Below, in pieces: positions 56,101-64,000 of a stretch of 64,000 nt of DNA. Source of the stretch: Tanytarsus gracilentus (Eukaryota; Arthropoda; Insecta; Diptera; Chironomidae); contig JAXRKN010000013.1 in NCBI GenBank assembly GCA_038502055.1, forward strand, positions 1 through 64,000, given 5' to 3'. How positions within the stretch are numbered: the stretch's first letter is position 1; each line of letters begins with the position of its first letter. The notes beneath the pieces are model-generated. The model saw only the letters and a program-made list of their open reading frames with translations, was not told the DNA's origin and searched no databases. The translations under genes were made by a program, and so were the position numbers.

Positions 56101-59100
56101 AAATTTTATTTTAAAAACAGAAACGTGGGTGGCAAAATACAAAAAATCCTCTTATGTGTAGAAAAAGTTAAAATTCGAGAGCTTAGTAATGAAGAGAAAA
56201 CACAAAAAAACTCGCACTCCAATAACTTTCACCAAAACGAACATTTACCAACACACACGCAATTCAATTTGACTTTGAAGACTAAAGACTGTGAAGCGAG
56301 TTCCAATTACATTCAACACGCACATGAGGCGGCAAAAAAAGAAGCAAAATTTTGTTCTTTGAGTTGGAAGAAAAATTGTAAATACAGTAAAGCATGAGAT
56401 AGATAGACAGTCATTAAGTACTGATAATTAATTGACGGTACAGTGAGTGATATGTGATTGTAGTTATAAGAGAAATGAATGCTAGTGGATCACGAAAGTT
56501 TGTTAGCTTTTAGGATTAAATGGAAAAAAAAACTTGAAATCGTAATTTTCTGTAGGATTAATTTTTAAAATTTTATTGTAGTTGTGAATGAAACTGCTAG
56601 AAAGGACATCGATTTTTTATTGATATTTTTATTTGAGACATGTGTGCAATACCAAACAATCAATCTTTCATACATGAAAATTACAGGCGATTTAATAAAA
56701 TCTAACAAGTTTAAATATTTCCCTCTAAAAATTCAACCCTCTGGAATTTTCACGCTTCTGGGTAAAAACGCAAATTTTTTCTCGCTGTTGAACATTAAAG
56801 AAAACGGAAAACCTCTGACTCGTAATTATTGTGAATTATTGAGTGTGTATGTTGAAAATGTCTGAAAAATTATTTTTTTTTCTCTCAGCTTGTAGGTTTT
56901 CTCCTCTAGCGAGGAAACGAAGGAAAGAAAAAGATTTTGCCAATGGTGAACGCATACAAAGAACAAAGTCGACTAATGGAAATTACTAGACGGAAAGAGC
57001 GGGAAATTATTATGAGCACATTAAAAGGACGAAACGACCGATAATTGAAATTCCTTTGAACTGCATTATTATACTCTACCACCTTCCCTCGCCTCCCCTT
57101 CCTCATTGTTCTTTAGTTTTATTTCCACATAAATGGTGGTTTAATTAGATTAAGCGCCATACACTTAATGAGTCGTGCGAGCACAGTTTTATCAAAGCAC
57201 ACACTAAATTGAATGTTTGTGTTTAATTTCACTATTTTTTTCGACACGCCATCAGCTTTAATATTGACTTCTTCTTCACTTCTTATTACATATGATATTG
57301 CGTGATTATCGCAATGCGGAAAAGCGAAAAAAAATCTATCAATTTTTTATTTGTTGCGTCAAATGTTCTTATTTCGCTGACAAATTAATGAAGAGATACG
57401 ATCAGGGAATTTAACCTTTTACGTGGTGAGAAAATGCCAAAAATTTATTCAGTAAAATTCAATGACTTACTTAAGCATCGAAAAACTTAACAATTTCTCT
57501 CGTTGCGCACATACAAGTAATATGTCACTAAAATTGCACGAGTAATTGCCAATTATTTTAACGACATTTTGCGGCATGTAGAAATTTCTCGAACTGTGTC
57601 GTTCTTTTCTTGCTATTCCACAGGATGTATGTCCTCTTCTTAAATGAGTTGCTAAGAATACTAATTAACAAACTTTTCTTTACCACGGCGGAGTAAACCA
57701 CCCACCCGCACATCATCAGCAGAAATTTCACTTTTCTACTCGACTTTACAAAATTTTATCATGCATGTGTTGTTTTTATTGCCAGCTATACACACATAGA
57801 TGAAAATTTTCAACAGAAAAAGTTTCACATTCTTCTTTCTCTTTTTGGCGCAATTTCGAAAGACAAGCATAAATTTCAATCAACGAAACAATTTAAATTC
57901 TAGAAATACATGAAACATTTATAAGAACAGAAAGTAAAATCTTAATTTGAAACTTAATGGTCAAAGGTGCTGTATTTATTTTAAATATTGTAAATATCAA
58001 TTTATTCACTGCACATGTCTACTCTACCCTTTCAAAGTCAAAAATTAAATGTTAACAACCCCCAAAAAATTCTCCTTACGCCTCAATTCAATGATGAAAA
58101 GTAACACCAACAGTAAGTTTAATGTCTTAATAATTGAATTTTCAAGCTATCGAAAATTTCTTCCTTCCTTGAGACGAAAACAATAAAGTATATTAATTCA
58201 TAATTTAGGGATGTAGTTAAAAACTTTTGTGACGCCCTCACACTCGATTCTTGTGAGATGAGAGGCAAATTTTTACCTCAACTCATGGCATGCATGAAAT
58301 GCAATTATGCTTGAATCAAGAGATAAAATAGAAGAACGAAGAGTACTTGAGCTAATACCTAATACATCGAATACATCCTCTTCTGATGCAGTGATTGCTT
58401 TTTCCACGTTCTTATTGTGTGGTATTGTGTTGAGGCAAGCACAAGTAATATTTGAGGAAACGTTTGCAAAAAAAAATTTAAATAATTTTTTTCTCAAGTA
58501 TTTTTGAACAAAAATCTCATAAAATTCTTCCGCTAAATCAATCAAAAATTTATTGTTAAAAAGCAACTCAATAAAATCCGCTCGTTTGCATCTTTTTCCC
58601 TATTGTACTCCTATTACTGTGCTCTTGTTGTGTGCTGCTTGCTTTCGATTTATCTCCATTGAATGTTTGCACTCTCATTCTCTTCCGTTTAATCTCTCTT
58701 ACACATTCTCAAGACAAAGTGTTAATCCATGACGCTTTGAGTTTGCATTTCCTGCTTTATGCTTTCATTCTTCAACAGTGCTTTCGAACTCTACATAATT
58801 CACATGAAAATGCTTTTAGAGAAAAGGCAAAAAATATATTATGCAACATACTCAAGTTTTAGTTGTCAATTTAGTCTGAGCGAAATAACTTTTGCTTCTT
58901 TTGTTTCTCGGAGCGAGTGTTGAAAATTTTTCTAGTGCGGAAGGAGCATTATGCATGCTTTACATAATAAACTTGCGATAAGGGAAGAAAACATGAATCA
59001 AAATTCAATAGCATCTCTCTCAACATGAGGATAGATGTGTATCGATATACTTCTTGATGCATGGAAATGGATTCTTACATTAAGTCGGATAACCTCCATG

Positions 59101-59340
59101 AAAAGGAGTTTGAAGGAATTCAAGTATATAAAAGCTTTTTTTTATTTATTGCCATGTGCGGACATCAATCGAATATTCGACCCAAACAAAATATAGCATC
59201 TGATGTCTTTTTGATCAACTTTGTTAATGAATTTATTTTTTGAACCTTGTCCCACATTATTCTGAAGTTATTTTCTTTTTCTCCATGTGAAAGGAAGGAA
59301 TCAGCTACCAAAGTGCTCCGTAACTATGAATGCTAGATAG
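53161..59340. other. No gene recognised
   Basis: AT-rich, with simple repeats (tgtgtgtgtgtg near 54570, caacaacaacaa near 54625). I see no exon-like frame with family similarity. Confidence 0.35.
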
Positions 59341-59344
59341 TTCA

Positions 59345-60460
59345 TGTGATATATCTACAGATGCGGAGTAAAAAGACTTCTATTAACAAAAGATACAACC
59401 TTAAAAAAGCAAAAAAAAATAGGCAAAAAGTAAGTCTTAGAAATTATACTCCGCTATATATTAATTTTGGATTTTTCCAAAACCTGTTTTCGGCCCCTAG
59501 TGCCAAGACATTACATTTGCAATATCAAAACTTATACTCAAATATAGGCCTAGTCAAACCCTACAAACTGGGAAAACAGTTTAATCTTTCCTACGGGGTT
59601 GCATTTATCTCTTACTTTCTTACTTTCTCCTTTCTCCTTTCTTACTTTTTACGATCTTAGTACCCATTCTAAGAACGGCTGGTGATTTACTCGGGTTTGT
59701 GGTAGATCGGTTTTCTCTATTGTGAAGAATATTTATTTTGAGGTATGACCCTTCAAGGACCTCCCTGGTGCAAAAATGTCCTTTTTCATACAATTTTTTT
59801 TATATGGCTTCATGGGTATCGTTAACTCGTAATTGCATCAGGAATCGATTGGCATTGACGATTTTTGAGACATATCGATATGGTCGGCCAGGAGTGCCAC
59901 TATGCCCATTTTTAGAACTATGGCTTATGTATGTCGTTGACTCGTATTGCATAGGATCGAGACATTGATGATTTTTGAGACATGTCCATCATGGCCGGCC
60001 AGGAGTGCCACTATGCCCATTTTTCAGAACTATGGCTTCATGTATGTCGTTAACTCGTCATTGCATCAGGAATCATGACATTGATGTTTTTGAGACATGT
60101 CCATCATGGCCGGCCAGGAGTGCCACTAATGCCCATTTTTAGAACTATGGTTCATGTATGTCGTTGACTCGTCATTGCATCAGGAATCGATTGACATTGA
60201 TGATTTTTGAGGAGTGTCCATCATGGCCGGGAGGAGTGCCACTAATGTCCATTTTTCGAACTATGGTTCATGGGTTCGTTGACTCGTTATTGCATCAGGA
60301 ATCGATTTACATTGATGATTTTTGAAGAATGTCCTTCAAGATTAACCAAGAGTGCCACTAATGCTCATTGCAACGAGGTAGGGTACTAATCTATGCGGAG
60401 CTATTGGAAATGGCAACGCCGTTTGCAGACCCATCTTGTTTTCCATATTGGCCGTGAATT
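59345..60460 (-). mobile_element. Inverted composite copy of the 120-bp-repeat element
   Basis: Read on the minus strand the order is head (cagacccatc complement, gcgttgccatttcc, TAGCTCCGC at 60395-60403), about five repeat units (60370-59740), linker, an agaaagta-type microsatellite near 59610-59650, and a tail with GCGGAGT motifs that can fold with its own end (near 59361 and 59448). This is the most complete copy in the window. Its array units have lost scattered single bases, unlike the exact 120-bp units at 13487-14190. Confidence 0.75.
59740..60370 (-). repeat. Tandem array, about five indel-rich 120-bp-family units
   Basis: Units contain the complements of ggccggccatgatgg, cctcaaaaatcatcaatg and the ATCGAT region. 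Spacing is about 105-118 bp because single bases are missing at many places (for example ggcttatg and ggttcatg for ggcttcatg). Confidence 0.8.
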
Positions 60461-63400
60461 ATATTTATAGAAAAAGCTTCATTCGACAAGCATCGAGGGA
60501 AATTCCATTATCAGGTTAAAATTTTTCACATTTCCTCATTGGAGCATGTTAAACAATTTCCAAAGCTTGGTTAATTATTTTAACATGTGTATGGCAAGGA
60601 TTTACCATCACAGTGAGGGTTGATGAGCGCGAAGCACTCGAATTTAAATTCCAAGCATAACTGGTGAGGGAAACATGACGAAAAAGGGGTTTTATTGATG
60701 AAAAAGCTTTGAGATTTCAGCAGTTAATGATGTAGACATGCAGAGATGAGCGCGCGCAAATTTTCAGATTCACGATGATGAGTAAACGAGATTATACAAA
60801 ATTGCCGCACATTCATCAGTGACATCATGCACTTTTACTTTTGTTCGATTTGCGATTTTCTAATTATTAGATTGAAAATTTTATTTTAGGGTAAATTCTT
60901 ATATACATCAAAAATTTAATTAGTTAGTTATTAGAAAAATTTAAATTTCGAATAAAAAATGCCTTAAAGGTCCCATAAATGAATTAAATAAATTTCTTCA
61001 GACCCTCTTACATCTCGTCACCGCTGTGTACGTGACGTCATTAAGAAACCATTCCAGCCGAAAATTGGGTGAAATATGACGACGATGTTCGTTGATGAGG
61101 AAAGCCACTTTGAATGTGAATAGAGCTCATCCCTTTTACACAGTGGGAAATCTAATACTGAAAATCGGCCATCAGTCTCAAAATTGACTCAAATTAACAT
61201 TTGAAGCTTCAGTAACTGATAATAATTATCGCTAAAGGTGTAAATATAATTTTGGGTCCTGTTTTAACTCCTTGAACTTAATTCATAGTCAATGCACTAA
61301 AATGTAAATTGTGGCTCTATACTTCATCATAACTAGATTATTGAGATTTGAAAGATGATTTAAGATGGTATTTATGTTGATTTTATGAATCAGTTCCAAT
61401 TAAAAAGCCTCATTGAATTTATATAGGGGCCAAAAGTTTCCATTATGATCCTTTTTTCCAAAGGTTACTTTATATTGAAATCTTATTTATTGTAATCTTC
61501 ATACAAAATCATAGAAATAAGGTTCACTTTATTTTTCAAATATCAAGCAAATAGGCAAAAATATGCAAACCAAACTAGTTGGGTCTTGATATTTAAGTAT
61601 CAGTCTATAAATTCCCATATGCCGTTTAGAGTTCCGCAGAGTTCTACTAAGTGTGGAGAGCATTTAAATCGGGAAAGTTTAGGTACACTTTAAAGGCACT
61701 TCCGATAAAGATGTGGATACTATTTTCAATTTAAAAAAATTTTTGCTGTTTTGAATAAGAAAATAAAAAATATCAATCTTAGGTTCAAGTTTTGCATTGA
61801 AAAAAATTAAATGAATTTTTTAGAACTTTTAGAGGGGTCATCTTTGGAGCTTATTTACGAGAGAGCGTTTCACTTAAATCGTGAAGTTATTTGTGATTGT
61901 TATAGAGCAACACACAAGCTTTAATTTTATATACCTTTTCATAGGCAAAATATGATATTGATTTTGAGACATTTGGCCGTTTTGACCCATTATTTTTCTC
62001 ACTGTGCTTTTTTGCTATTATGTGCCATGCCTTCTTCGTTTTTGCATTCATTGAATTTTACTGAGAGACTCTGCGTGCGAATGCGAGTGACATCGATTGA
62101 AGGAGAAAGAGAAAATATTCTCAACATAATGACATTCAATTTCTCTTTAATCTCCTCTTCCTTCCGCATACACGCCTTCGTGCTTTACATCCCGATTAAG
62201 ATGTTAAACTTTTTTTTCCAATATAATTCAATTTTTTGCTCTCGCTTTCTTCGCGCGCCACGAGTTTTGTATCGTTTCGTTAGAACAGCACTTCATCCTT
62301 CTTCCTCCCGCTTCTTCTTCTCACTCGCTCCTAATATCATGAGAATTTTTTTTCCTTTAAAGAAAACTTTTTTTCTATAAACATACGAAATCTTGTGGTT
62401 TTCTTGCATTCAACTCGATGTTCTGAAAATTAATTTTTTTTATATACGTGTATGCATGAAATGCAGGTAGGATATGTGATGCACACAACTGATAAACTTT
62501 GACATATATATTTCGAAGTTTTTCATGCTTGAGGAGAACTTTTCGGATGATGCTCTGTACAATAAGTTCAAGTTGAACATTATGACAAGTTTGTGCCTTA
62601 AAGTGGTGCACAAGAAATCTAGTGAAAGAATATAATTGAGCTTTTTAAGGTAAGGGTAAAAAAGCTTGAAAAAAGCTCATCTAATCAACTCATTATATTT
62701 CATGACAAAAACTGTCTTTCCTCTTAAATTCGTCCTTTTTTCAACTGTCGCTATAAAATAACCTTTTTATCAATTTCAGCAGCAAAAAAAATCGCACAAT
62801 GTGAGAAAATTTGCTTGGTAAGAAAAAAATTGATTTATGTTAAGCGATATTTCTTTCCCTCCAATTTGATGCCATTTGTCGATTGTATAATATAACATTA
62901 GAGCAAAAAAAGGGACTGGTATATGCATCAGAAAGGATGGAGAATCAATTTCAATAAGGATATCTCTAACTCTTTACTTAAATAATTTCCTTATCTTTCG
63001 AGTTTATTGAAATAGCTTTCAGCATGACTCAAGGTACTAATAAAGTTTTCCAACATAACTTTAATAGGTAACCGAGAGAAAAATATCAGTGGTACAAAAT
63101 TATAAAGTTTGATGACTAAAACTTTTGCCTTAAACTAAAGAGAGAGAGAATGAATCTCTTTTTTTGGGGTGTTGTACATTGTCTCATTATATGGTTTTTT
63201 TAAAAGAAGGATCAAATAATAATTTTCTTCTCATCTCACCCTAAACTTTAATCCATCCTCGTTGGTTTCGAAAACTTTTTCTCACTCCAATCTTCATCAC
63301 TCTGTCAATCCCGATTATTGAAGCTTGAGAAAATTAATAATCTGGAAAATTTACAGTAAATTTTCATCGTCATTGCGAGAACTATAAAAGTGAGAGGATT

Positions 63401-63851
63401 TTTAAGAGGTGTTGGAGAGATGAGAAAAATATTGGAAAAGTTCTATATAGTTCTTAAAGTGTCATGAAAACTAAATTTGCTTATAAAATTTATATTGTGC
63501 GGTCAATTTTTGGGTTGATAAATTTCAGAGGGAAGTTACCAAATTAGTTAAACTAGATTATATCATTTTTGCAATTTAATTAGGTAAAAAAAATTTTAAT
63601 TTTTGAACTTTAAAATTTTGAAAATAACCGAAAATAATTTACAACGAGTGAGTTTTGAATTTTTTTGTTTAGTGATTTTTTCATTCAACGAACTTAAAAA
63701 TCATGCACATCAAACTACTTAACGGCCAAACAGTTTTTAAACCAATAGGAACACTCGAATATAGCAAACAGGGTGTACAAGTTAGTGCTCGAGAAAATAA
63801 ACATAAGACAATTTTGAAAAATTTAATTTTTTAGAAAAAAGCCATTTAATC
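60461..63851. other. No gene recognised; upstream of NDUFB6
   Basis: AT-rich. The 142-codon frame at 61952-62380 is pyrimidine-driven and not convincing. A ttttttag acceptor-like site at about 63828-63835 directly precedes the NDUFB6 start, so an upstream untranslated exon is possible. Confidence 0.35.
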
Positions 63852-64000
63852 ATGGTTGAGCATTCAGAAACGAGCGGCGTTAAGCCATTCCCAATTGGAG
63901 GTCGTATGGTACGTGAGCGTGAACGCTGTATCGGCATGACCGATGAAGAAAGAGCTTGGCGAAAGCAATACTTGAAGGATCAACACTTAACTGAAAGAGA
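63852..64000 (+). CDS. NDUFB6: NADH dehydrogenase 1 beta subcomplex subunit 6 (NDUFB6/ND-B17), 5' part
   Basis: The open frame from ATG to the window edge encodes 49 complete residues: SGVKPFPIGGRMVRERER, IGMTDEERAWRKQYLKDQ, LTERE. The R-x(2)-R-x-W/Y-LKDQ-L block is the conserved N-terminal signature of complex I subunit B17, an accessory subunit of the mitochondrial inner membrane. The single transmembrane helix would lie beyond the edge. It lies downstream of the sidestep-like gene on the same strand, with no evident functional link. Confidence 0.85.
   Translation, partial: MVEHSETSGVKPFPIGGRMVRERERCIGMTDEERAWRKQYLKDQHLTER

Noticed and set aside
61952..62380. 142-codon plus-strand ORF
   Set aside because: Leu/Phe/Ser-rich translation of pyrimidine-rich DNA, no domain, no splice or start context. 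Chance ORFs of this size occur in such sequence.
63703..63834. 44-codon ORF just upstream of NDUFB6
   Set aside because: No family recognised. It ends at the TAG of an acceptor-like site and may be leader or intron sequence.

Overview
The window looks like nuclear DNA of a nematoceran fly, most likely a chironomid-type midge. It is very AT-rich, has GT-AG introns, carries a many-exon sidestep-family cell-adhesion gene and the start of a complex I subunit gene (NDUFB6/ND-B17), and contains several insect-type transposons. The midge assignment is inference. It rests partly on 120-bp tandem repeats with one ATCGAT (ClaI) site per unit, which recall the Cla repeats described in Chironomus.

Layout. 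1-600: two spliced-looking minus-strand exons of an unrecognised gene, with frame breaks. About 600-13335: a giant minus-strand Helentron (Helitron2-type rolling-circle transposon). Its coding sequence was almost certainly one frame of about 11 kb (12271 down to about 1103), now cut by single-base homopolymer indels near 11155, 6104 and 2150. The protein order is: seven 44-residue N-terminal repeats, a DUF6570-like zinc region, a ubiquitin-specific-protease-like (USP-like) module, Helitron Rep (HUH plus two Tyr), PIF1-type helicase, AP-endonuclease-like nuclease, then three more USP-like modules, the last one decayed. 13376-14640: an array of exact 120-bp repeats with a non-repeat tail. Related copies lie at 48842-49340 and, inverted, at 59345-60460.

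19665-42690 (plus strand): a complete sidestep-like gene of 19 coding exons. All splice phases are compatible and sum to 847 codons: signal peptide, five Ig domains, a fibronectin-III-like region, one transmembrane helix, and a cytoplasmic tail ending PESCV. Two of its introns hold retroelements: a deleted LTR element (33329-34825, 6-bp target duplication) and an ORF1-only retroposon with a baculovirus-FP-like domain, poly(A) and a target duplication (38373-39466).

42691-63850 has no recognisable gene but holds a 1.14-kb foldback transposon (52016-53152, 8-bp target duplication) and repeat copies. The NDUFB6 gene begins at 63852 and runs off the right edge.

The main candidate for something new is the Helentron with four USP-like modules. 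Modules 1 and 2 have Ser in place of the catalytic Cys, while modules 3 and 4 keep both Cys and His. The host exons are intact while the repeats carry many single-base deletions, so some transposon frame breaks may be assembly errors rather than real decay.
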